A stretch of 64,000 bases of DNA from Numida meleagris (lineage: Eukaryota > Chordata > Aves > Galliformes > Numididae), in NCBI RefSeq assembly GCF_002078875.1, contig NC_034411.1:34056260-34120259 (forward strand), written 5' to 3'. Made by a program: the position numbers and the translations under genes. The notes beneath the pieces were generated by a model, which was given only the letters and a program-made list of their open reading frames with translations, searched no databases and had not been told where the DNA came from. Positions 1 through 12,990 of the stretch are shown here, piece by piece. How positions within the stretch are numbered: position 1 is the stretch's first letter; every line of letters begins with the position of its first letter.

Positions 1-3000
1 AGAGGGGGACAATCAGTAGGCTTATTCTTGCTATGAGTTAAGCTGCTCCATGACTGTAATGCAGGATATGCACTCAGCAGCTCTAGTTGGGGTCACAGTG
101 GAGTGGGGGTAGAGCAGATGCTGCTGCAGAAGGACCAGAAATGGCTGTATTGTCATGTTATTGTTCATACCATTTTCTATTTTTTGAGATTATTATATTC
201 ATGAAAATTTTTGCTTTTACAGTTGAGTGAACCAAAAATTATGAAGGCATCAACAACTTACTGTTTTTCAGAATTTATTAAATAGTGAAATATTCTGAAA
301 AAGGTTCATTGTGGATGGATTTTTGTTTTCAGAAACTCCAGAATGCACAAAGCCAGAAAAGTTTTAATGAAGATCTTTAAAAAGCAGAGAAGCTAAGAAG
401 TATTTTCAAGTAATGAGTGCCATCACAGAACTGAATTTTACCACCATGAATATTTCCCATCTTCAAAATATACCATGGAACGCTTTTTATAGAGTTTTCT
501 AGTATTACTGTATTTTAAATTCATTTTCAAAATTACAGGTCTCTTTTTCTTCCAGTGAGACTGTGTCTCGTCTTTCTCTGCTGCTAACAGCACAAGGTTT
601 ATTTTTAAAAGCTCTTATGATTTTGACACTAAGCAGAAGGATGTCTTAAAACAAACTACTGAATAATTTCCTGGACGAGGTTGGTACTATGGTTTTATGT
701 GATACTGTTCTGTGTCACTCCAGCTTTGTGTGTTATAGTTGGTGCTGTTGACTCCTATGTTACAATATGTTGTTGTACGCAAAAGGAATAACATCTAAAT
801 AGCAGTGATGTGTAACAATTGTCTGTCTCTGTGATCTTAAATTTTAAAATGTCATTTTATTGTTTGCACTCTGGCATTCAACCCCGTATATGTGAGCACT
901 AAATGCCCAGTTCTGCTATCCGATTAGAGAGAGAAAAGAAATCTGATGTGGATTATTTCTTGTGATCTTTGTTAGAAAGCAGAATCTGCAGTACTAAGGG
1001 GATCTGTTTCTTTTTGCCGTAGCCTTTTGTTATTCATTCTCTGTAAACCATTTAGAAGGTGAGTTTGGACTGACATTGATTACTCTAATTAGTGCTCACA
1101 GGCAGTATGGTTGAAGCCACATTAGAGGGGAAAATATATATCACCTGTTAAAGGCCGCATGACTTGTGTAGAAGGACCTAAGTGCAAGCTCTAAGGTGTA
1201 TTAAATTGCTGTACTTAGCAGCAGCATAAATACTGCTGTCACTTCTCCAACTGCTTTTAATGTACGGCTGTTCCTCAAAGTGAGGCAGTGATAACGTGTG
1301 TTTTATTCACAACAGATTGAGCATGAGGCAATTATCAGTAAGCCATGTGATGGTGAATCTTATTCCCCAGGTCAGGAAACTAGGAACAAGTACTCCGTGA
1401 CAGATTGGGGAAGAGCTTTCCAAAATGACCACGGTGCCCGCGCAGATACACAGTGGAACATCTGTGCAGCCATCAGGCGGTCATTTATACACATTAGTGG
1501 GAGCACTGCTTTTGTGCCGCTCCTGCGGGGCGTGCAAGCACAGCACAACTGTTATTTTGATGGAAGCCTGTCTTGCCAAATTTTGTTATTGTGGAATAAC
1601 ATACAAATGAGATGAGATGAAAAGCCTAAAAAGGCTACCTGCGCGTGTGCTTTGGTAATGCCACTTGCAAGTATTTCTGCTGGGGTTAGTCTTCTCACTG
1701 CAGCGGTGAGATGAGGGCATTGCAGCATGTTTCTTCTCTGGAAGAAACCGCACCCAGGTGTGTAGTTTTCTCTCTATTACTACTTTCACCCTGTGCTGTC
1801 ATGGTTGGTGAAAATGTCAAAGACTTCAGTGGTACAAAATAAATCCATTGCTGAGCAAGAGGATGGTACTGTACGACATAAGTTTTGTCCTCAGTACTGT
1901 GTTTGAGAACACAGCAATCTAGTTCCCAGAAATTTATGGTTTTCCTCCTTTCATTTACACAATTTCTGTAGTCCAATATTCTTCCTGCAGCTGTTGACTC
2001 ACCCAATAAATGTTTTCCTCTGATAATGTGTAAATGATTAAATATGTGCATCCTAACTATGTTTTCATAAAGTTTTTGTCATCTTAGAAACTTAAACAGT
2101 TGTAACTATAAATGAAATAAATATTTGGGAACTTAATTGGTTTCCTCAAGACGTAGCTGATTCATCGTATTTCTTGGTGATTATGTAGGATGAGCAAATT
2201 CTAAGAGTTGAAGAGATATGAGAATGAATAACTTCTTTATAAAAATATTCAGATCCAGTACAGGAAGGGACATCACATCAGCTGCTTTTTGATTTATTTC
2301 TTCAAGAGAATTCCAGTTAAGCATTATATGATGAATTTGTCTGTTTGCGATTAGCTTGGGGTACATCTAATATTTTATTTTAATGCTGCACAAATTAAAT
2401 GTAATGGTATACTGAATTTAGAATTTGTTTTTCTTTCCAGATTGCTAAAATGTTTGCATTTCCTCTTGTTTTTCTGTTTTTAATTTCATTTTCTTTTCAA
2501 AGTCTATGTCCCTGACACCTTCTGTACTATGAAAATGTGTTGATAATGAGATCATTCTTCCTTAAGTATTTTACTGAGTTCAAGTCTCAGTGGTATTCTT
2601 CCCACATGTAGTTTTTTGATACGTGATGGTACTATTGAGTACATCATCTCTTCACTGTAAAATAGCCATAGCATGTTCTTTTACTGTCATAAAACAATTG
2701 ACTTGGCAACGCCTAACTTATTATCTGTTTAATATTTGCCTAGAATATATGCTTTAGTTTGGGTTTTTGTGCTTATATATACTTAATATTAGCAGATGAC
2801 TGCATATTAATTTATTTTGGCAATATCATTAATTGTTCGGAAGAAGAATTTTATTCCCAAATCCCTTAGTTTTTCAGAGAAACCTAGAGCATCTGTTTGT
2901 AATTCTGTCTTGAACATTGCCAACAAATTAGTATTTGTAGCTCGGTTACAGGCATTTTCAAAGTTTGAATTTTGTAAGAACGATTAATAGGTAACTAATG

Positions 3001-5856
3001 CACTAATCCAGGTTTCCACCCCAGGTTTCTGGAGGCTTCACGAACGCAAGCTTTCCAGTTTCCCAGTTATGTAGGTGATGGAATATCTGCTGTCTCTTTT
3101 GGGATGACCCTCTGCTGATTGTCACCTAACTCATGGTTTAGAATAGGGGGTGCAGAGAAATAATTTTACAAGTGTGTGTGTTGGGGCAGGGGTTGAGCCT
3201 TCAGTACTTGGCGTGTTATATTTTCCCTCCAAATTATTATTATTTGTAATGAAAGCAGTGGTCAGCCTTGGTTTTCCTTCTCCCACAGAAGAAGAGACTT
3301 TCTCATTTCATTGGTTTGGGACATAGTTCACTTTAGAAATTATGGAAGGCTCATGTTTTTCAAGCAGGTGCTGCTGGCATTTCTCTTACTCTACACAACA
3401 TAGTATTGCTGTTAATTTTAACGCTGTTATTTGCAAGCCATGTCAGTTCTGCTATATATTAACAAAACCTCTAGCGCTCTTCTGCCTTTTGCCCATCACA
3501 ATAATCCTTCACTCTCTCTCTTTACTAACAGGGAAAAACGTATTTCTCATTTTCTTCTACCATACTCTACAAAGTCTCGTTCCATGGTCGTTGAACTGAA
3601 ACAAGTAATCTGATTTCATTCATGACCTATTGCTAAAGCTACAGGACAATGATTAAAGGCTCACATTTCTTGGCCACAGAGAAAATGAGATTTAACTGAA
3701 GATGTATAGTGATGTAAACGTAATATTTTCTGGAGCTTAAAAAAAACAAAACACAAAAGGAACCTCAACCATTTTAACTGGATAATCATGTGGAGTCCCC
3801 AGGCAATGCGCATCAATTTATAATTCTTTACATTAGCTCAGACCTCCTTGAAGTATCTATTCCTCTTTGAAACTTCTTCCATACTAGTAGCAGTATTTGA
3901 AATGACAGTATGTGTGCTGATGTGTTGTGGTTGGGCCAACTCAGCAAGCGAGTAGATGACGATCTCTCATGACAGATACTATGGCTTTGCAGCTCCTTTT
4001 TTCATTGTTAACTATAAAAAAATGTTGTAGGAAAAAAATGAGAACCAATGACTAAATGTATGAAAGCGTGTTATATATTGGAATTCCCATGACTTCTTTA
4101 AAAATGAATTCCATTAATGGAAGTAATAGCTTCAGAATTTTAAAAAGCCCCTTTGTTCTTCCTCTCCAAATAAAAGCCGTGGTCAGTCTCTAAAAGAAGG
4201 AGTAATTTCTGAGGGACACTAAATTATTTCGAAACTTCCTTAGCTGGAATAAATATCTATTATGTAGGTGTTGACTACAATCAGGAATGTACTAGTACTA
4301 ATGAAAGACATAGTTTGTGAGGGAGGATTGCCTTTTGCAGATGTATCTAAGTGTGTGCACATCTTAAAGTGTATCATTTAGTGCTGCTAAGGTTTTTGGA
4401 TTGAATACCACTGTTGAGTGCTCTCCTGGTCAAACTGCTAATTCTTAACAAGGAAAGCTTGTCTTGGGGCTCGTGATTACTTTGTGTTCTAAAATACACT
4501 TCTGAATTTGATAGTTTTTTTTTTTTTTAAATTTCTGCAGAAGATCAATGAATTTGCAAAGCATGAAAGTTATACAGCTTTTCCCTACCTGTCTAATTGG
4601 TATGTAGAACGGCTGGGGAGTGCATTTGGGCATCTGAACCATGGTGTTCTTCTCTGTCAAATTATAATTACTTTTTTTTTTCTGAAAATATATAGGCCTT
4701 ACTATAGCTGTACAGACAATTATTTTGACTTTTTATAATCTTAATTAAATGGTAAAGGGAAACTAGAGTGACTAATCTTTGAAACTGAAGAAACATCTAT
4801 TACACTTCTAACCATAGGATGTCACCAGAGTACATAGAGTACTCTGTGTGATAAAGCGACGTGGAGCTAATTTATGGCTTTCTTTGGCTGTTTGTTTTGG
4901 AGAACAAGCAATCCAGATGTGCAGAGGCTTTCTGGGATCAGTCATTGCAGCATCTTGGCCAGTTCCACTATAGAAAGCCATTCTGTCCTAAAGGGTTGAC
5001 TGGAAGTGGGAGTAGAGTTACTGATGTCAAGAGCTATTTTTATATCATTTTACTAGAAAAGTCTGTAGTGAGATTTTATGAGCATCCAGTTCGTTACAAG
5101 AATCCTTTGGACACTGCAAGACCTCACATATCAGATGACCCCTGAGCAGAGAAGAAATTGGATGTTTTCTCTGGGGTCTGTGTCTATATGTGGGTCAACA
5201 TGTTTCTCTGTGTCATCATCTTTCTCTGCTGTCTGATAGAAATATGCTTGCATTTCTTTCTGTTTTCTATCTTTTTGGGTTCTCCAGCTTATAAGTAAGC
5301 AGACTTCATGAGCAAACCTGTCTATTGTGTTCTAGTAATCTGTATTTATACCTTAATTTGTATGAGTTCTCAACATACAGGTAAAGCCAGGTGAAAAGCC
5401 AGACATTAACTTGGCTTCTATCCTTGCCAAATTCTAAATCTTCAAGAGATTGTACACCATACTGAGCCCAGCTGTAGTGCCATATTGGTACGAGCTCTTT
5501 GCTTGGACAATTTCAGTTTCTATTCGGTACTTTCCAGATGTGTTCCATTAGGAATGAGAGGATTTTTGGATATTTTGGTTCATATCTGGAAATGGAAAAG
5601 TAAATAAAGGGAATATTTGCATAAGGATTGCAGAGACTCTTAAAAAATGAGTGCCCTGAAAATATAAATATGGGCAAGAAAGAAAAGAGAGCTAAGAAGG
5701 GAAAAGGCTGGTGAAGGTATTCCTCTCTGAGAGGGTCGGAGGGGTTTACATTTCACTGAAAATCATAGATCCATATGATCCAGGAGGCAAAAGCTAGCTG
5801 GGAGAAAACATTCACAATAATAACGTGATATGTCAAAGTAACAGCATATTTCTTTC

Positions 5857-5876
5857 TTTTTTTTTTTTTTTTTTTT
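5857..5876. repeat. Poly-T tract (20 nt)
   Basis: An uninterrupted run of T inside the first coding intron. It gives chance lysine or phenylalanine runs in overlapping frames. It could be the A-tail of an old retroposed copy on the minus strand, but nothing recognisable adjoins it. Confidence 0.85.
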
Positions 5877-8009
5877 GGTGGGATGTTGACCTAGCAACAA
5901 TGCACTTGTCATTTTTAATAGGAAATATTAAAGATGGGATACTTTGTAATATGGCCTCATTGGATTGCAGCCACATATTCAAGAAGCAAGGCTGTCGAGG
6001 TATGTTTGTATTTGGGGGGCATGTTTTTAAGCTGTACACATGACCTTTTAATATTGTGAAATATAATTGTAGTTTTCCTCAGTGTTTTTCTTTGATTAAA
6101 ATCCCAAGTTATAATGGAGGTACTGTGTGACTGAAGTTAACCCTTAAATCAGTTTAACCCTTAAATTTGGAAAGCATTTTGGCATGCTGTCTGCGGGCAA
6201 GCACTAAAAATGATCTTGATTTGAGGGAAACAGTGTCCAAGTAGATTTGCAGAGCAAGTAGGTTTAGGAGACAACCTAGTTACCTAGTGCTTTCAGATCC
6301 ATACTTTCTTGTAGTTTTGCATCATTGCTCTCAGTTGGGGATAATCACAGTATTTGCATGCAACTATTGATTTTGGTTGTGGTAGCATTTATTTTATTCA
6401 TCAGCCTAATTGGTATAGTGGTTGCATGCATGTGTATGCATATGTAAAATGTGGAAGGTATTTTATGTTAAAGCTAGTCTATATTCTAGAATAAATAAGG
6501 ACTCTTATGGGAGACACTGCATGCTTCTCCTGAATAATATTTTCTTGAAAAGGGGACAGAATGTGGCCTTGTACTACTGAAATTACTTCTGAAATCTTCT
6601 CTCAGTTTTCTGTACTTTTTCTTGTACTTTCTTGCATTATTTAGGATCAGAGGTAAACACTGAACGAAGAGATAAAATTCAAAAGTAAACTTCCTGTCTA
6701 CCAAATGGCTCATATTGCTAGGTGTTTGTTCTTAATAGTTCCTTCATTCATTTTGTTGGAAAGGATTGCATTTGAAACTTTCCATCAGTTACCAGCTCAT
6801 CGTTGAGTTGTATGAGTTTCTCTTCTTGGTAATAGCAATTTATTGCTCACTCTGCTTATTTCAGCAGCTGTAATTTCAGAAAAATATTTTTTTTTCTAGT
6901 GTATCCAAAGGAGAATCTTCTACTTGTGGCTTTAGATAACTTTTCATTTTCAACAAGTACTTTTGCACCGTTCTGTGAGTGTTGTATTTTAACAGATTAT
7001 ATCTTCACAAAATAGCATGAAGTTTTTGAAAAATAAATGTTTTCTTATCAAAATTTAGTGATGCTGCTAACACTGCATGAACAGAAAGACTAGTTTCTAC
7101 ATGAAAATAAATGAAAATCTATCCAATGGATGTCTTTCATTTATTGTTTTCCCAGCCTTGCTTCAACCTCGCTTCCTTCAAACCCCCAAAGAAGAAAAAG
7201 CTAAAAATCCAACATAAATTTTATAGGAAAATATGATAGTGGAGCAAAGAATCCACAGAACTCTCAGTTAGCTGAAATAATGACAACACGTTTCTCACCT
7301 ACTTAATGTATATTTTTAAACAAAAAAAAGATAGTATACATATAAAGATGACAGTTGTTAAGATCTGAACAGAACTGAGGCTCATTCCAAGCTGAAGGAT
7401 CCTCTCTCCCCTCATCTGTCTGAATTTGCAGAAAGTATTCAAAAATATTTTGAGGTGTTAAATACAAGATTGACTGTAACAAGAATTACTGAAAATTGCA
7501 GCATTTGGGATGACACATGAGACTTCAGATGCCAAGACTAAAGCTGTGGGATGTTTATTTGGCATGCCAAACAAACTGTACTTTTGTGTTACTGGTTGGT
7601 ACACGTGAGAGCACAAATATCTGAACTTTTGCCACAAGCTGTGCTCTCTGGTTATTGTGTTTTCTTTCTTTCCTGGGCAGTGCAGTACCAGTGCTGAAGC
7701 ATTTTCATGTGTAAAGGAGATACTGATTGTATTTGTAAATAATTTTTTTCTTACATACAAGATCTCTCTCACTTTTCACTTGAATAAGTGAGTCTGATGG
7801 TTAGCTGTGGTTACTGCCTTTTAATTCTAAATACTGGACATTCTAACTGCCCCTTGAAATGCTACTTCTCCCTAGTGCTGCTCTTACATTAAAAAAGTAA
7901 TTCATGTGCTTTCTCAACACAGAAAATTGTGCGAGTGGAAAATACGGGGCATTTTTGTATGACTTTGTAGGATATGGATTTCAAATGCTTCTTACACATT
8001 GTTCTTGTG

Positions 8010-8460
8010 TAAACTCAAAGGGTGAGTTGGGACCCTACACCTGTGTAAGGAGAGGACCACATGGCAGAGGAACCAGCAGCTCCTTGCCCACCAACCTGTC
8101 AGTAACGGCGGAGTGTGTCTGGGGCCAGGGGAGAAGGGGAAGCTGCTCTTGAGCGGACTGGTCCAAGTGAGAGTGATGCCTGGGTCTTGGGTAGGTGCTC
8201 TTGTTGCTTGCCAAGGACTTGGATTTGGGATGTGCGGAGGCTTGGCAGGCCCTGAGTGTGTTATCCCCTGCACAAGTCTTCCCCTGGCACTCTTTGCCCT
8301 TATCCCCAGAGCTGTGCTGTCACTTCTGGTGTGTGGGAGATGTCCTCCAGCATTGCTGATGCCCACACAGATGAGCAGCTCTGCTGCTAGGAGGTGTGAC
8401 CCATCTGCTGGGAGGGAGGCAAGGAAGGAGGGTGGTCACTGCACCACACGTAGCCCACTA
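8010..8460. other. GC-richer intronic block, unidentified
   Basis: This stretch is clearly richer in G and C than its AT-rich flanks and is open in several overlapping frames on both strands. CpG dinucleotides are sparse, so it does not look like a CpG-island promoter. No protein domain, splice-bounded exon or known repeat was recognised. It may be an old degraded repeat or plain compositional fluctuation. Confidence 0.3.
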
Positions 8461-11400
8461 CTCTCAGATCTACCAAGTTAAAAATGCAGTTTGTTATCAG
8501 CATCTTTATTTTTATTATTGGAAGACCAGACTGTGTTAGCAAAACGATGAATGGCATGTTTGCTTGCTGTAGGTATTGACTGCTTTCACTCTGTGACGGG
8601 TCCGATATGCACATACTCAGAAAAATCCAAGTAAGCATCATGCACTTGATGAGTTCGACTGAATAAAAGGCCTAAGAATTTGTGCAGGAAATTAGTTCTA
8701 CATGACGTGCATCTGAAAGAGCACCTCTTCTGTAGCACGTATTATAGAGCCGGATTATTAACTGAAAAGCAGTATCAACTACAAAAATGCAGGAGGGAAT
8801 TCATGTGAGATTGCCCTTTCGTCCTGCAAGCTGTGGCAGCATCAGAAGTGTGAATAAACTGTACAGCAAGGAGAGGTAAGCACAGCCTGGTAATCAAATA
8901 CTGTGTTACATCTCGCGCTTGTCTGGTGAGCAGTGGCTGAAAGTCAAGTGCCTGCAATCACCAGAGAAGTGTGGATGCATTTCTGTTATAAATTAAGTAG
9001 CCTAATTGTGTTTGCTTGGGTTTCATTGTGTTTTATAATTGTATTAGGCTCTTCTCCAGCAAACAAAAGTGCTTCCATTCGCTGGGTTGTTGTTGTTGGG
9101 TTGCACTTATTAACTCCTCATCTGATGCTTTCAGAAGGGCAAAGTTTTGCATATTGTGAGGGTGCAGGTCTAGTGCTGGTAGAATCCAATCGTGCTGGCA
9201 CTGCCTGGGCAGCCTTTGCAGTCTGTGACTCAGGTGGGTCACACTGGGTGAGATGCAGAAGATACTATATGTGACAGTGACTTTGTTTCAGTACTTTGTA
9301 ACATTAATAAAATATCGAGGACAGGAATAAAATAGGCAAGTTGTGTCATTTAAAAAAAAAATGTTCTAAAAGGCATGAATCATATATACACGAATACATG
9401 AATCTTATTTTTGAATTCTTTATATTCAGATTAAGTGTGCTGCATTGTGCTGTTTTACATTTAAAATGCCATGTTGCAAGATTCATGGATGCTATAAGTC
9501 TAAAGGAATTTTCTTTCATCCAGGAGGGAGAGGACTGGAATTAAAAAGAACCATTTCAGCAGTAGTTGTGTTGTTCAGGTCTGTAAGTGGTGTCCTACAT
9601 CTACTTGTCACTCAGAGAAACCCCAAAAGATGAATGGATTTTTCATTCGTTATACAGTGCCAGCAGGGAGTCATCTTATTCAAATAATCTCACTGGTAGT
9701 GTCAGTCTGGAAAAAATCCAGATTTTGAGTGATAGTCGTTAGGTTTTTGTGTAGAATTGTTTGTTACTGGAGCATTGTTAACCCTTTGGGGTGAAAGATG
9801 CAACGAGTCTAATCCTGTAAAGTCCTGACACTTCAAGTGGGTGCAGAAGGAATTTGGTGCTTTGTGGTGACAGGTCCACTTTCTTTTTCTTTTTTACAAA
9901 ATGAATGAGCAAGCGTTGGTGACTTCATCAATGATTACAGTAAATCATGGCATCTTTTGGAAAAAATAGACCAAGGCAAGGTGTATCTGTAGTTTATTGA
10001 GGTTGTCAGATCGAGTCTGATGGAAGGATGTGGAATCTGTAGGAGAGAGTTCTCCAGCACTTACGGGCATCCATTCCTTTAAGATCTGTCTCTAAAGGTT
10101 ATAATTACTCTGCTTTGTGAATCTGTCTTGTGCATGTTGATGCTGGGCCTTTTTGGTACTTCAGTGTGTATGTCACTGAAATTGCTAATGCTGTATTAGC
10201 CAAGTCCTAACGCATTTTGTTTTGATGGATAGCATTTAGAACGAAAAAGTCTGGTTTTGAAAATGTTTTGCTCAGTTATTCTGCAGGAAAAGGTGGCAAA
10301 GAAGTTTATTTTCACCATTCTACATCTAACAGACTCCATTAAAGAAGTTTTCCAGAAAAGGAGAGATTGAAAGATCCTTCAAGCTCCCTGTGATTCTGTG
10401 AAGCTGCATAGAACAGAGCTCTAGTGAAGAGCACAGGGACACTGTGGAGCGGCAGACTTGAGGGTTACAGCTGTGCAGGTGGACAGCTAAGCCGCATACC
10501 AGAGCTCTAACTCTTTTTCTTTCATTTTTATTTCACAGTTTGGTAGGCAGATTTTTTGGTGATAGCATTGCCTATGATTAATGTGTTGTGAAAAGTTTGC
10601 TGGCAGATTTATAGGAAGAACAAAGCAATGACTAAAGAAGTTGAAATTCTTGTCGTGTCATCTTTCAGTAATTTGAAATGTCTAGCTTCAGCATAGTGTT
10701 CATCTGTGCTGTTAATTGCAAAACAACTAGAAAGAAGTTGTGGGTCATTTATTAAAAATGAATCTTTCATGTCCTTGATGGAACATGCTTCTTAGTGTTA
10801 AAAAAAAGTGCACATCAAAACTTGTCTTGGGGGGAATTAAGTTGTGTGAGTTGTTTGTGAGCATTTATTTATATCTGGTCTGTTTCTGATATCCAAATCA
10901 CCAAGCACTTCCAAATAGTATTTCTACTTATTTTTTTGTTGTCTAGAGTAATTATTCTATTTCAGTGTATTTCTTCACCAAATGACTTTGACATGAACTT
11001 CAGATCTAGAATGGGCAATATGTGATCCTCTGTTATAGACTGGTGAAAGTCATTGCTCCACCTTAAAAATGAAGAAGCTGGCCAAAAGAAGACTTTACAC
11101 TTGTTTCTAACTCTGTGTTGTCCTCAGAAATTGTACCTTAAAATCAAAACCATACTGTGCATGTGCGAGGCTTTAGGTTCAATTTACAGGAATCTAAGAC
11201 TTTTCAGTCTCCAGAACAGGCTTTGCAGATAGGAAGATAAAGGCAGGCAATAGCAGAACGTGTGCTTATACCTGAAATACTTCTAAATTGTATTTGTCCT
11301 TGTAGTCAGCAGGAATGCCTATGGAATACTGTGCAACAAAATAGTGATTTTCATACAGTAGCTATTCAAAGAACATTACTTGTTTGTAGTACTTTCTACA

Positions 11401-12201
11401 GAAGATTGAGGGGAGAGGAGCATCAAAATCTGTCTCCTTTCTACTGATCTGAAGTAAATCTTTCTACTTGAATTCATGTATTTGAGGTGTAAGATGTCCT
11501 CTCTGTATGTTTTCACATTTAATATTTCCTTAATGTCTGGAAAGTTATAAAACTTCAGGGATATTTTCTGTTTAACTTGTATAACTGTAAACTATGACAG
11601 CATCAGAAAATGATGTCTATCAGGAGACACTTTTAACCCTTGGATTGTGCTGTATATCTCTGAAAGTTATCCTTCTAGCTTTCATTAGATTTTCATTTTT
11701 TCCCCGCTATATGTATTTTTAGTTTGGTGTTACTGTCCACCACTCTGCTGTGACATGTCACCTTGAGACTCTATAATAATAAAGTTATAATCTGATGTCA
11801 TAACTGCAGTATGACAATCAGGACTTGCTTAAGACATGCTGACACTGAAAACAATGCTCAAGATGCTTAATAAATATACAGATGTAATGTTATTAAAAAA
11901 ACAAACAAACTCATTAGGATTACAGCTGTATGACAAACACACACAAAAAGTCATATTTGATATCTCTGCTGTTAATTGAAGGTGGCCCTGGGTATATTAA
12001 GTCATATGAGTGATGGATTGTGAAAATAGCTTAGTGTGTAATGCACAATTTCTTCTTGGGCTGCAATGCATTAGACTGTTTTTTTTTCCTTACAGGTACT
12101 TTTATTGTTTTTTTTTAATATTTGAAAACTGCCAGTTATGTAAGAAGAATAAATATCAAGCTCTATTTATATTTATAACAGATGTGGTTTTTTTTTAACA
12201 G

Positions 12202-12265
12202 GAATGAACATCTGCACAGATGCTCTCAGTGCAAGGTTGCTAAATACTGTGGTAAATCATGTCAG
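12202..12265 (+). CDS. SMYD3: SMYD3 internal coding exon: second half of MYND zinc finger
   Basis: SMYD3 is a SET/MYND-domain protein lysine methyltransferase reported to act on histone tails and on cytoplasmic MAP3K2. This 64-nt exon encodes 21 full codons after one base that completes a split codon. The peptide includes RCSQCKVAKYCGKSCQ, the C-terminal part of a MYND zinc finger. Its four cysteines correspond to human C62, C65, C71 and C75. The acceptor is a T-rich tract ending ACAG at 12198-12201, and the donor is GTAAG from 12266. The exon ends in phase 0 and joins cleanly to the exon at 18151. The first zinc-binding cysteines lie in the preceding exon, outside the window. The same motif occurs in other SMYD proteins; the downstream exons decide for SMYD3. 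Confidence 0.95.
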
Positions 12266-12714
12266 GTAAGATGAAAAATTACAGCTATAAAGTACTGAAG
12301 AAAAACAATTATTTGAATACTTAATTTACAGGGTCTCCATGAATTTTCCACTTTGACACACCTCTATGTTTTTTGGTTTGTATTCATGGATAGAGAGGGT
12401 ATTGCCTTATTTTATTTTGATTGTTCTTACAAATATAAGATTTATTTAGTGAGACAGAACTAAGATGAAATGTGGGGTATTTGGCTGTGCTTAATTAGAG
12501 GGAAAGGGAGAATTCTGCAGCTTTTGCTGGTTGCACACTGGACGTTCTAAGCCTATTTTGCAGTAAAACCATTTGTGTTTCAAGAGTAATTTTTATTGTG
12601 GAAAAGTATACATCCCTTTTGTTTTAAGAGGAAGAAAGATTTGAGAATTTACAGAGAAGAGGCATTATTGGGAAAAACTATATTTCTGAGGATGGTATCA
12701 GGAAGATAGAGCCA

Positions 12715-12990
12715 GGCTCTTTGCAGCAGTGCCTGGCAGGAATACGAAGGACAATGGAAATAAGTTAAGAAGAGAGGTTCAGATGTGTGGTAAGGAAAAG
12801 CTTTTTCACCCTGAGGACAACAAAGAATTGGAACAGGCTGACTAGGATGATTGTGTCATTTGCATGCTTGGATGCTTCAGCATCCCACTGGATAAATCAC
12901 TGAGTGGGGTCTGACCTCAGAGCTAACCCTACTTTGTGACTTGAGAACTCCAGAGATCCCTTCCAACTTGAATTATCTTGTTATTCTCTT
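12715..12990 (+). mobile_element. CR1 non-LTR retrotransposon relic, 3' part
   Basis: The block resembles the avian CR1 3' region: 'taaggaaaagctttttcacc', then 'attggaacaggct', then a tail with 'gatcccttccaactt'. It is diverged and truncated at its 5' end, as most CR1 copies are. It lies in the sense orientation relative to the host gene, about 450 bases after the exon. Family assignment is from memory of the CR1 consensus. Confidence 0.75.

Larger units (their letters stand above)
1..12201 (+). other. SMYD3: SMYD3 intron (3' part of first coding intron)
   Basis: This is intron sequence upstream of the first exon in the window; its 5' end lies outside. It ends with a T-rich tract and AG at 12200-12201. 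The next exon starts with the third base of a split codon, so the intron is phase 2. I recognised no exon, RNA gene or clear long repeat here. It contains homopolymer tracts (T run near 5857-5876, A run near 9352), a GC-richer block near 8010-8460, and a weak CR1-like tail near 10365-10400. Short open frames, for example at 1298-1615 and 7904-8481, show no recognisable domain. The intron call rests on the downstream exon and the known family structure; the first coding exon was not seen. Confidence 0.8.

Noticed and set aside
1298..1615. Open frame of 105 codons on the + strand
   Set aside because: It has no recognisable domain, overlaps another open frame, and lies in an intron with no splice-bounded or promoter context. 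Length is within chance for this much sequence.
8113..8481. Open frame of 122 codons, with a 124-codon frame on the other strand at 7992-8366
   Set aside because: Both strands being open over the same GC-rich block is a composition effect. No conserved motif was seen.
10365..10400. Possible CR1 tail ('gatccttcaagctccctgtg', 'attctgtga')
   Set aside because: Only the last two motifs are reminiscent of CR1; the 'ggactagatgacc' part is missing, so it is not listed as a feature.
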